The translations under genes and the position numbers were made by a program. 8,340 bases of DNA from Betaproteobacteria bacterium. Its GTDB lineage: Bacteria; Pseudomonadota; Gammaproteobacteria; Burkholderiales; Burkholderiaceae. The notes below the pieces were generated by a model that searched no databases, was not told the origin of the DNA, and saw only the letters and a program-made list of their open reading frames with translations. Positions 1-6,130 of this stretch are shown piece by piece (the stretch's first letter is position 1; each line of letters begins with the position of its first letter). The DNA is taken from assembly GCA_018969885.1 (NCBI GenBank), contig JAGWXN010000144.1:1-8340 (forward strand), written 5' to 3'.

Positions 1-1200
1 CATCGGCATGGCGGCGAGCTTGAACAGGAGCGCCGCCCCGTAGGCACCCAGACCGAAATAGGCGGCATGACCGAAGGAGTGCATGCCGCCCGGACCCATG
101 ATGAAGTGCAGGCTCGCGGCAAACAGTACCGCGATCAGAATGTCGATCATCAGCACATTGATGAAGGGCATCCGCAAGCCCACCAGCGGCACCAGGAGGA
201 GCAGCACCAGCACCAGCCAGCCAAACCGCTTGAGAAGCGGCGTGGCGGGCCTGAGCGGCGCCTCGATCTCGGCCGCATTGCGCGTGGCCGCAGCGGGTTT
301 CCCGAGCAGGCCCCAGGGGCGCCAGATCAGCACCGCCGCCATCACCAGAAACTCCACCACCAGCGTCATGCGAGAGAGGGAGAAGGTGAAGCCCCCGATC
401 GACACCTGACCGATGGCAATGCAGAGCGCTTTGATCTCGGCAATGAGAAGCGCCGCCAGGAACGCGCCCGGCACGCTTCCCATGCCGCCCACCACAACCA
501 CCACAAAGGCATCGCCGATCGCGGCCAGATCGAGAAACTGGTTGGCGGGCTCGCGCGGCAGCTGTAGCGCTCCTCCCAGCCCGGCAAGAAACGCCCCCAG
601 CATGAACACGCCGGTAAAAAGCCAGGCCTGATTCACGCCCAGCGCCCCCACCATTTCGCGGTCTTGTGTGGCGGCGCGAATCAGAACGCCCCAACGGGTA
701 CGCATCAGCACCCACCAGAGCACGGCGAGCACCAGGGGGCCGATGAAAATCAGCACCAGATCATATTGAGGAAACTGTCGCCCCATGATCTCAATCGAGC
801 CCTTGAGGCCGGGCGCGCGCGGCCCCAACAGGTCCTCTGGTCCCCAGATCACCAGCACCGCATCGCGGATCACCAGCACCAGTGCAAAGGTGGCCAGAAG
901 CTGCAACAGCTCGGGCGCCCGGTAGATGCGGCGCAGAAGCACCAGTTCGACCACCAATCCGACGAGCGCGACCACCGCAGCCGCGATCAGCATGGAGGCC
1001 CAGAAGCCAAGCGGCGTGCTGCCGATTTTCCCAACGATCGAATAGGCGAGATACACGCCCAGCATGTAGAACGAGCCGTGAGCGAAGTTCACGATCCGCG
1101 ACACACCAAAGATCAACGACAGGCCGGCTGCGATCAAGAACAGGCTGGACGCGCTCGCCAGACCGTTCAACATCTGCACCAGCAGTGCGGAAAGCGTCAT
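1..1200 (-). CDS. ABC transporter permease, LivH-LivM fusion (3' partial)
   Basis: An inner-membrane permease of the branched-chain amino acid (HAAT) type. I translated the minus strand from the ATG at 1200 to base 1: 400 codons with no stop, so the gene runs off the window. Residues 1-300 are a complete LivH-like domain with many hydrophobic helices and hallmarks such as LNGLASASSLFLIAAGLSLI (11-30), IVNFAHGSFYMLG (36-48) and AIGDAFVVVVVGGMGSVPGA (227-246). A polar linker (about 301-324) then leads in the same frame into a LivM-like domain: hydrophobic helix 326-340, MPFINVLMIDILIAVLFAA (344-362) and GGMHSFGHAAYFGLGAYGAA (371-390), matching the LivM signature. Usually LivH and LivM are separate genes, but fused forms exist. 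The start has an in-frame TAA two codons upstream, so no longer form is possible; no good Shine-Dalgarno is visible. ATPases are expected beyond the left edge. Confidence 0.88.
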   Translation of the reverse strand, partial: MTLSALLVQMLNGLASASSLFLIAAGLSLIFGVSRIVNFAHGSFYMLGVYLAYSIVGKIGSTPLGFWASMLIAAAVVALVGLVVELVLLRRIYRAPELLQLLATFALVLVIRDAVLVIWGPEDLLGPRAPGLKGSIEIMGRQFPQYDLVLIFIGPLVLAVLWWVLMRTRWGVLIRAATQDREMVGALGVNQAWLFTGVFMLGAFLAGLGGALQLPREPANQFLDLAAIGDAFVVVVVGGMGSVPGAFLAALLIAEIKALCIAIGQVSIGGFTFSLSRMTLVVEFLVMAAVLIWRPWGLLGKPAAATRNAAEIEAPLRPATPLLKRFGWLVLVLLLLVPLVGLRMPFINVLMIDILIAVLFAASLHFIMGPGGMHSFGHAAYFGLGAYGAALLFKLAAMPM

Positions 1201-1215
1201 GAGTGGTTAACCCGG

Positions 1216-1237
1216 AAAAACACGCCGAGCCGAGGCG
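1216..1237 (-). terminator. Weak terminator-like stem plus T-run
   Basis: On the minus strand, CGCC and GGCG (1237-1234 and 1226-1223) can pair around a 7-nt loop and are followed by TGTTTTT (1222-1216). A 4-bp stem is short for intrinsic termination, so at most partial read-through control before the permease gene is plausible. It lies just downstream of the longer hairpin and could act with it. This is a tentative call. Confidence 0.2.
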
Positions 1238-1246
1238 ACTGCGGGC

Positions 1247-1286
1247 CGCCGAACTCCGTCATCAACTGCGATGACGGACTTCGGCG
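1247..1286 (-). promoter_or_regulatory. Long intercistronic hairpin between binding-protein and permease genes
   Basis: Arms 1247-1263 and 1270-1286 are 17 nt each and pair at 16 positions, with one C-C mismatch (1254/1279) and a 6-nt loop (1264-1269). It starts 27 nt beyond the stop codon of the binding-protein gene and lies 47 nt before the permease start. No T-run follows it directly, so it is not a classic terminator. Similar structures after periplasmic binding-protein genes are known to protect the upstream mRNA from 3' decay, giving more binding protein than permease. That role is inferred here. Confidence 0.65.
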
Positions 1287-1312
1287 ACGTGACTGCAGGA
1301 TCAGACGCGCGC

Positions 1313-2524
1313 TCAGTCCTTCGGACGCATGCCGGCGACTTCGGCATCCGACGGCTGGAACTGCGCGCCATCGGCATAGCGGAAGTCGCGCATGGTGCCG
1401 CGGCCATTCCGAACCGTGGTACGACCCACGTAGGCACCCATCGTCGATTGATGGTCCTGGGGACGGAACAGGACCTTACCAACCGGTGAGTCAAACTGCA
1501 GGCCCCGGAAAGCGGTGATCAGCTTTTCGGTATCGGCGCCGCCCGCCTTGGCCAGGCCCGCGCCCACCGCCTTCAGCGTGACATAGCCCACCAGGGAACC
1601 CAGGCGCGGATAGTCTTTGAACCGCTTCTGGTAGGCATCGACAAACGCCTTGTGCTCGGACGTATTGATCTGGTCCCAGGGATAGCCTGTGACCAGCCAG
1701 CCTTCCGGCGCCTCATCTTTCAGCGGATCAATGTACTCGGGCTCGCCCGTGAGCAGGCTCACCACCTCACGGCCCTTGAAGAGCCCGCGGGTATTGCCCT
1801 CGCGCACAAACTTCGCCAGGTCGGCACCAAACAGCACGTTGAAGATGGCATCGGGCTTGGCATCGGCAAGCGCCTGCACCACCGCGCCCGCATCGACCTT
1901 ACCCAGCGCAGGCGCCTGCTCGACCACGAACTCAACATCGGGCTGCAGCTTTTTCAACAGCGCCTTGAAGCTGGCCGCTGCCGACTGACCGTACTCGTAG
2001 TTGGGGTAGACGATCGCCCAGCGCTTCTTCTTCCAGGACGCGGCCTCGGGCACCAGCATCGCAGTTTGCATATAGGTGGAGGCGCGCAGACGGAAGGTGT
2101 AGCGATTGCCGTTCTGCCAGACGATCTTGTCGGTGAGCGGCTCGGAGGCAAGGAAAAAGATTTTCTTCTGCTTGGCGAAGTCGGTGAGCGCAAGCCCGAT
2201 GTGCGAGAGAAACCCACCCACCAGCAGATCCACCCGCTCCCGGCTCACCAGCTCTTCGGCCACGCGCACGGCATCGCCGGGGTTGCCGCCGTCATCGCGC
2301 GCGATCACTTCGAGCTTGCGTCCGGCCACGCCACCCGCGGCATTGATTTCCTCGAGCGCCATTTCCCAGCCCTTGCGATAGGGATCGAGAAACGCGGGCT
2401 GCGCCTTGTAGCTGTTGATTTCACCGATCCGGATCGGGCCGGACTGGGCCCAGGCGCCGAGGGGCGACAGGGCTGCGACGGCAGCCGGGGCAACGCCTGC
2501 CGCAAGAAATTCACGTTTTTTCAT
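1313..2524 (-). CDS. ABC transporter substrate-binding protein, branched-chain amino acid type
   Basis: A 403-residue periplasmic binding protein of the LivK/Peripla_BP_6 type, which captures a ligand and delivers it to the membrane permease. Residues 1-26 form a signal peptide (MKKREFL, then an Ala-rich core ending GAWA), with likely cleavage before Q27; the mature protein begins near PIRIGEINS. Typical lobes follow: the first around residues 30-150 (NPGDAVRVAEELV, VDLLVGGFLSH), then the hinge and second lobe (AIVYPNYEYGQS at 170-181, DAIFNVLFGADLAKFV, GYVTLKAVGAG). The ATG at 2524 was preferred over one at 2566 because it has a strong GGAGGAG ribosome site and directly begins the signal peptide. 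This family often binds aromatic acids in catabolic operons as well as amino acids; a nicotinate-like ligand is inferred from position only. It lies 69 bp after the oxygenase gene and 112 bp before the permease gene, separated from the latter by a long hairpin. Confidence 0.92.
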   Translation of the reverse strand: MKKREFLAAGVAPAAVAALSPLGAWAQSGPIRIGEINSYKAQPAFLDPYRKGWEMALEEINAAGGVAGRKLEVIARDDGGNPGDAVRVAEELVSRERVDLLVGGFLSHIGLALTDFAKQKKIFFLASEPLTDKIVWQNGNRYTFRLRASTYMQTAMLVPEAASWKKKRWAIVYPNYEYGQSAAASFKALLKKLQPDVEFVVEQAPALGKVDAGAVVQALADAKPDAIFNVLFGADLAKFVREGNTRGLFKGREVVSLLTGEPEYIDPLKDEAPEGWLVTGYPWDQINTSEHKAFVDAYQKRFKDYPRLGSLVGYVTLKAVGAGLAKAGGADTEKLITAFRGLQFDSPVGKVLFRPQDHQSTMGAYVGRTTVRNGRGTMRDFRYADGAQFQPSDAEVAGMRPKD

Positions 2525-2532
2525 GTTGAGAG

Positions 2533-2539
2533 CTCCTCC
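2533..2539 (-). promoter_or_regulatory. Strong ribosome binding site of the substrate-binding protein gene
   Basis: GGAGGAG on the minus strand, 8 nt before the ATG at 2524. It is the best Shine-Dalgarno in the window. It decides the start codon and fits high expression of a periplasmic binding protein. Confidence 0.85.
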
Positions 2540-2593
2540 GTGGTTGATGGAATAGACCGCGCGCAAGGCGTGGCCGGTGGATTTGAGAACGCG

Positions 2594-3664
2594 CTAGTGT
2601 GCTGCCCCAGGTCGGTTGCGGGCAAGCTCCGGTGAACCCTGATCGGCCGACTCCGCTTCGATCAGTCGGTCAAGCGTGCGATGCAGGCGCACCGCCCCAG
2701 CATCGATTCCCAGCTGCACGGGCCGCGTGATCAGCGGTTCGGCGCTCGCCTGCTGCACCGCTTCGAGAATCGCCTTGTCCTCATCGAAGGCCATCACGAA
2801 CTGTTCGGTAATCTCGCGTGAAACCGCCTCATCATCGGGGGCGAAATTGCGCAGCTGACACCAGAAGTAATGGGTGGTGGTCTCGGTTTCTGGCGTGAGG
2901 AAATGATTGGAATACATGCGGATCCCTGCCTGCCGCGCCGCCTCGCTCTCGCCGCTACCCACCTCGTGCGCGCCAAAATCAACCACGTTGATCGCAGGCG
3001 CATGCCACCAGTAATACTGCCACCGGTCGACATTGCCCGGCCAGCGGCCAAACCGCTGAAGGATGGGGGCGGCTGGTGAATTGCGCGTCCAGCGCGTCAC
3101 CAGAATGGTGTCGCCGTCCTGCGTGGTCTCGATCGGAATGTCGGCCATGGCTGCCGTGCCCAGGGTGGACTGGTGCACATAGGTGACATGCACCGGATCG
3201 AGAAGGTTTTCGACCAGCAGCCGGTAATTCGCCTTCACATGGGTGTAGGGGCCAAGGTTGAGCGTCCACCCCGGCTCACCCCAGGGCAGGCCGCGAAACA
3301 GCCGGGCCGGATCAGCCAGCCCCGGATCACCCATCCAGACCCAGACCATGCCCCAGTGTTCAATCACCGGAAACGACCGGACCCGCGCGTCGGGAGGGAT
3401 GCGGCTTTGAGCGGGCACCCGCGTGCACTCGCCCGAGCCGTCGAAGCACATGCCGTGGTAGCCGCACTGGAGAACATCCCCGACCACGGTGCCGCGTGAC
3501 AGCGGCAACAATCGATGCGGACAACGGTCGACGAGCGCAGCCGCGCTGCCATCGGAGCGTCGAAAGAACACCACCGGCACATCAAGAATACGACGGGCGA
3601 GCGGCTGGCTGCCGAGCTCATGGCGCCAGGCGCCCACATACCAGCTGTTGCGAACGAACGGCAT
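2594..3664 (-). CDS. Rieske 2Fe-2S oxygenase, VanA-type alpha subunit
   Basis: A 356-residue terminal oxygenase of the vanillate O-demethylase / dicamba monooxygenase type, which uses O2 and electrons from a separate reductase to hydroxylate or demethylate aromatic acids. The Rieske cluster ligands are clear: C48 and H50 (CPH) and C67 and H70 (CGYH). The mononuclear iron site is also present: N153-x2-D156-x2-H159-x4-H164 within NLLDPVHVTYVH, with an acidic third ligand probably in FDEDKA (D294 or D296). Length matches the family (about 350). No signal peptide, so cytoplasmic. The ATG at 3664 shares one base with the UPF0280 stop and has GAGGG 7 nt upstream. Stop is TAG at 2594. No ferredoxin/flavin reductase gene is in the window, so its electron donor is unknown. 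Substrate cannot be read from sequence; context suggests a pyridine-derived or aromatic carboxylate intermediate, but a separate pathway sharing the operon is possible. Confidence 0.9.
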   Translation of the reverse strand: MPFVRNSWYVGAWRHELGSQPLARRILDVPVVFFRRSDGSAAALVDRCPHRLLPLSRGTVVGDVLQCGYHGMCFDGSGECTRVPAQSRIPPDARVRSFPVIEHWGMVWVWMGDPGLADPARLFRGLPWGEPGWTLNLGPYTHVKANYRLLVENLLDPVHVTYVHQSTLGTAAMADIPIETTQDGDTILVTRWTRNSPAAPILQRFGRWPGNVDRWQYYWWHAPAINVVDFGAHEVGSGESEAARQAGIRMYSNHFLTPETETTTHYFWCQLRNFAPDDEAVSREITEQFVMAFDEDKAILEAVQQASAEPLITRPVQLGIDAGAVRLHRTLDRLIEAESADQGSPELARNRPGAAH

Positions 3665-4572
3665 CAGGCAGCCCTCATCAGGGTAGACCGGCCAGGCGAC
3701 GGCCGTTGATCAATCGGAGCAACACCGTCACCAGTCTGAACCCAGCAACCGGCAAGGTTTAACAGCGCATGACCGATCAGCCCGCGCGCGACCAACTCGC
3801 GTGCGCAGGCGAGTCCGTTCGCAAGCGCGGCATCGATGCTGGCGGGCGCCAGCGCGCCGACTGCCACCGTGACCGGCAGATCACCGAGGTCGGATTGGTC
3901 ACGAACTTCGCAGGCGGGGCGCCGCTCGATCGCAGCGTCGGCCACATCGACATGATTGGCGATGATGGTGGCGGCCGCATCGGCGGTCGCCGCATCGCGT
4001 GCCACCACGGTGACGCTGTCGGCGATCCCCAGGGAGAGGCTGCGGCCGCGCCAGCCGGACGTGGCAATGCCCCGCAGTCCGCTCTCGGCCCGTACAACGA
4101 GTCCGGCATCGAGTGCAGGCGCATTCACATTGCCCACCACGCCGGCACGCCAGGACTCACCCGGCTCCAGATGAAGTGCAATGTCGCCGCCATTGTTGAT
4201 GTAGGCGCGCCTTACGCCCGGCCGGCGATAACAGCGGATCAGATGGTCAGCCACACTGCCGGCCACCGCCGCCATGGCGGTAATGAACAGGCCTTGCCGG
4301 GCATGGGGCAGGCAAGCTGCCACCATCCGCTGAGCGACCGGTCCGCTCACCTCAGGCGGATAGCCCGCCGAGGGCAGCGCACGACGGAGCGCCGGCAGCT
4401 CGCTCACCAGCGTGGTGAGCACCGTTGCGAACTGCGTCCAGCAGGCCTCATGCGCCGCTTCGCAGGCAGCGGGGTCCCCGTCGGCTCCGATCACCAGGTC
4501 GATCGGCCCCTGCTGAAAATGCCAGCGGCCTTCGGACAGCCGCGCGCGTACCGGCTGCCAGGCGGCGTTCAA
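3664..4572 (-). CDS. UPF0280 family (ApbE-like) protein
   Basis: A 302-residue protein of the UPF0280 family, distantly related to ApbE, the FAD:protein FMN transferase. Its biochemical role is not established. Visible family landmarks are the ITAMAAVAGSVAD stretch (97-109), YINNGGDIALHL (124-135), the GIATSG...GIADSVTV block (168-189) with an Ala-rich helix ending in ATIIANHVDVA (201-211), and a C-terminal Ala-rich helix (about 243-272). No signal peptide or membrane segment is seen, so it is probably cytoplasmic. Translation appears to start at a TTG that overlaps the reductase stop (TTGA), supported by GGAG 8 nt upstream; no ATG or GTG fits the family N-terminus better. Its stop overlaps the next start (TGATG), so it is coupled on both sides. 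The tight link to the reductase suggests a role in its maturation (for example cofactor attachment) or as an extra enzyme on the same substrate. Both ideas are inference. Confidence 0.85.
   Translation of the reverse strand: MNAAWQPVRARLSEGRWHFQQGPIDLVIGADGDPAACEAAHEACWTQFATVLTTLVSELPALRRALPSAGYPPEVSGPVAQRMVAACLPHARQGLFITAMAAVAGSVADHLIRCYRRPGVRRAYINNGGDIALHLEPGESWRAGVVGNVNAPALDAGLVVRAESGLRGIATSGWRGRSLSLGIADSVTVVARDAATADAAATIIANHVDVADAAIERRPACEVRDQSDLGDLPVTVAVGALAPASIDAALANGLACARELVARGLIGHALLNLAGCWVQTGDGVAPIDQRPSPGRSTLMRAA
3672..3676 (-). promoter_or_regulatory. Ribosome binding site of the Rieske oxygenase gene
   Basis: GAGGG on the minus strand, 7 nt before the ATG at 3664, within the last codons of the UPF0280 gene. 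It supports the TGATG stop/start arrangement and independent re-initiation. Confidence 0.65.
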
Positions 4573-6086
4573 CGGAGCGGCTCCAACGGCCAGGGGTTAT
4601 CGCCCTGCCATTCAATGAGGTGATGCGGGTCACCCGCCCACACGTCTTCGAGCCGACGGATGCGATCAACATGCCCGCCCAGCCGTTCATAATCTTCGCG
4701 GCGCAACGTGAATTCGATCGGCGCGACGATCGCCGGCGTGGGCACCGATCCGAACGAGCCCGCGGGCATCCGCAGGACATCGACCATCACCGTAATCCCG
4801 CCGCCGGGCCAGACATAGGCGGGCGCCCCGCCGCAGGTCACGCGTGTCAGCAGATCTTTCACCGAGCGGGTGAGCAGAATCGGATTCTCGGTCACGCCCG
4901 CTCGCAGACTCCCGCCAGCCCCGCCCAGGAACAGCACGGTGGCCAGCGCCGGCTCGCAGTTTTCGCCAATCCGCTCGACCACAGTTTCAATCGGCGCTGG
5001 CATGGGCGCAGGCTGCGGCACGAGCGCGTCGTCCAGCACATACCACTGCGCATGCTCACCGGTGGTGGACACCATCAGGAGTCGCAGGCCCGGCCGCGCT
5101 ACCTTTGGGTCCCAGCCCTCGATGATGGACAAAGGATCCTGAATATCGGTACCGCCCCAGCCCGTACCCGGATTGGCCACCTGAAAATAGCGGCCCGGCG
5201 TGGATTTCCGCCCACGCAACCGAATGCCCGAGGGCGGCATGTCCAGACACTTGCCAGCCTGATGCTCGGAGAGCACGCCGGTGATGTGATCATCGACCAC
5301 CACCACCTCATCCGCGTGACCGAACCATTGCTTGGCAAAGATGCCAATGGTGGCTGAGCCACAGCCCACCCGCATGCGGCGCTCCTCCACCCCGTTGACG
5401 ATCGGCGCGCGCCCCGCCTGCACGGTGAGCTTCGCGCCGCCCTCGATCTCGAGGTCGACCGCATGGTGATTACCCAGCCGCTCCATCAGTTCACAGGTGA
5501 TGCGACCCTCGCGTTTGGAGCCGCCGGTAAGGTGATGAACACCGCCCAGCGACAGGAACTGTGAACCATATTCGATGGTGGTGACATGGCCCACCGCCTC
5601 GCCCTGATGACGGACCGTCGCCTGCTCGGGCCCAAGATAGCGGTCGGTATCAATCTTCACCTTGAAGCTGCAGTAGCTGAAGATGCCTTCGGTCACCACG
5701 GTAACCATGTCGACCCCTTCCGCGCGACTGGCCACGATGAACGGGGCGGGTTTGTAATCGGGATAGGTGGTGCCGCTTGCGACACCCGACACAAACACCG
5801 GCGCATCCTGGTGCAGCAGTCGGCCCTCCCAGGCCGCGGGATCGGCAGGGACCAGATCAACGCCTGGCCGCTTCATGATCACCACCGGATCCATGCGGCG
5901 TAACTGACCCTCGACATTCCCCCAGCGATCACAGGCGCCCAGGCGGCCCTCACTGATCTGGCATAGCACCGGGCAGGCATCGCACTGGATCTTGTTGGTC
6001 GCCATTTTCTCTGGCGGGCGCGCCTTCACGACTGCGGGCTCGGCGGCTTCGTTCGTGGCGGAAGGCGTATCGGAAGAGGCACTCAT
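4569..6086 (-). CDS. hnr: 6-hydroxynicotinate reductase homologue
   Basis: A 505-residue protein that I recognise as the 6-hydroxynicotinate reductase family. In the known pathway this enzyme uses reduced ferredoxin to convert 6-hydroxynicotinate to 1,4,5,6-tetrahydro-6-oxonicotinate, removing ring aromaticity. Four cysteines near the N-terminus (C35, C38, C42, C52; spacing C-x2-C-x3-C-x9-C in CDACPVLC...GACDR) look like a [4Fe-4S] site. Further cysteines lie at 139, 198, 242, 280, 377 and 418, with glycine-rich stretches near 388-392 and 427-429. The first 27 residues are Ala/Pro/Ser/Glu-rich and probably disordered. I chose the ATG at 6086 because AGGA lies 9 nt upstream. A TTG at 6134 overlapping the previous stop (TTGA) would add 16 residues but has no Shine-Dalgarno. 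An ATG at 6005, just before the cysteine motif, is a third option. The 3' end overlaps the UPF0280 gene by 4 bp. The exact substrate in this organism is inferred from family and the adjacent Mo hydroxylase. Confidence 0.83.
   Translation of the reverse strand: MSASSDTPSATNEAAEPAVVKARPPEKMATNKIQCDACPVLCQISEGRLGACDRWGNVEGQLRRMDPVVIMKRPGVDLVPADPAAWEGRLLHQDAPVFVSGVASGTTYPDYKPAPFIVASRAEGVDMVTVVTEGIFSYCSFKVKIDTDRYLGPEQATVRHQGEAVGHVTTIEYGSQFLSLGGVHHLTGGSKREGRITCELMERLGNHHAVDLEIEGGAKLTVQAGRAPIVNGVEERRMRVGCGSATIGIFAKQWFGHADEVVVVDDHITGVLSEHQAGKCLDMPPSGIRLRGRKSTPGRYFQVANPGTGWGGTDIQDPLSIIEGWDPKVARPGLRLLMVSTTGEHAQWYVLDDALVPQPAPMPAPIETVVERIGENCEPALATVLFLGGAGGSLRAGVTENPILLTRSVKDLLTRVTCGGAPAYVWPGGGITVMVDVLRMPAGSFGSVPTPAIVAPIEFTLRREDYERLGGHVDRIRRLEDVWAGDPHHLIEWQGDNPWPLEPLR
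4581..4584 (-). promoter_or_regulatory. Ribosome binding site supporting a TTG start of the UPF0280 gene
   Basis: GGAG on the minus strand, 8 nt before the TTG at 4572 and inside the last codons of the reductase gene. The bases GGAG-CCG-CTCC could fold into a 4-bp hairpin that hides the site until ribosomes finishing the reductase open it, which would strengthen translational coupling. The hairpin is small, so this effect is only a suggestion. Confidence 0.6.
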
Positions 6087-6095
6087 CGGAGACAG

Positions 6096-6099
6096 TCCT
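6096..6099 (-). promoter_or_regulatory. Ribosome binding site deciding the reductase start
   Basis: AGGA on the minus strand, 9 nt before the ATG at 6086. No comparable site precedes the upstream TTG at 6134, so this site favours the shorter 505-residue protein. Confidence 0.55.
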
Positions 6100-6108
6100 G
6101 ACGGATCG

Positions 6109-6128
6109 GTTCGGCGCGGTTCGGCGCG
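6109..6128. repeat. 10-nt tandem direct repeat in the hydroxylase-reductase gap
   Basis: Two perfect copies of GTTCGGCGCG (plus strand) sit side by side in the 44-bp gap between the hydroxylase stop and the reductase start. This is seen directly. It may be slippage in GC-rich DNA; no regulator site is recognised. Confidence 0.5.
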
Positions 6129-6130
6129 TA

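Noticed and set aside
180..240. Repeated CACCAG units that look like a microsatellite
   Set aside because: They are alternating Leu/Val codons (CTG GTG) of membrane helices on the coding strand; the same pattern recurs elsewhere in this gene.
67..567. His-rich plus-strand frame that could suggest a metal-binding protein
   Set aside because: The His/Gln runs are the antisense of Val/Leu codons in membrane helices of the permease.
1247..1286. The long hairpin as a rho-independent terminator
   Set aside because: No T-run follows the stem directly on either strand, and a functionally linked permease gene follows on the same strand.
664..1518. Plus-strand open frame (284 codons) across the permease start and the intercistronic gap
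   Set aside because: Its product is rich in Gln, His, Arg and Asp, typical of antisense reading of hydrophobic membrane-protein codons, and it spans the hairpin.
1652..2635. Long plus-strand open frame (327 codons) opposite the binding-protein gene
   Set aside because: It is antisense to a well-recognised gene with a signal peptide and ribosome site; GC-rich codon bias on one strand leaves long open frames on the other. Its translation resembles no family I know.
3769..5357. Two overlapping plus-strand open frames (3769-4623 and 4425-5357) opposite the UPF0280 and reductase genes
   Set aside because: Low-complexity Arg/Gly/His-rich products antisense to recognised genes, with no ribosome site or family match.
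5345..5366. GSAT stretch in the reductase as a covalent FMN attachment site
   Set aside because: It lacks the upstream Asp and the S/T-G order of known ApbE acceptor motifs, so it is not called as a feature; kept only as a speculative test.
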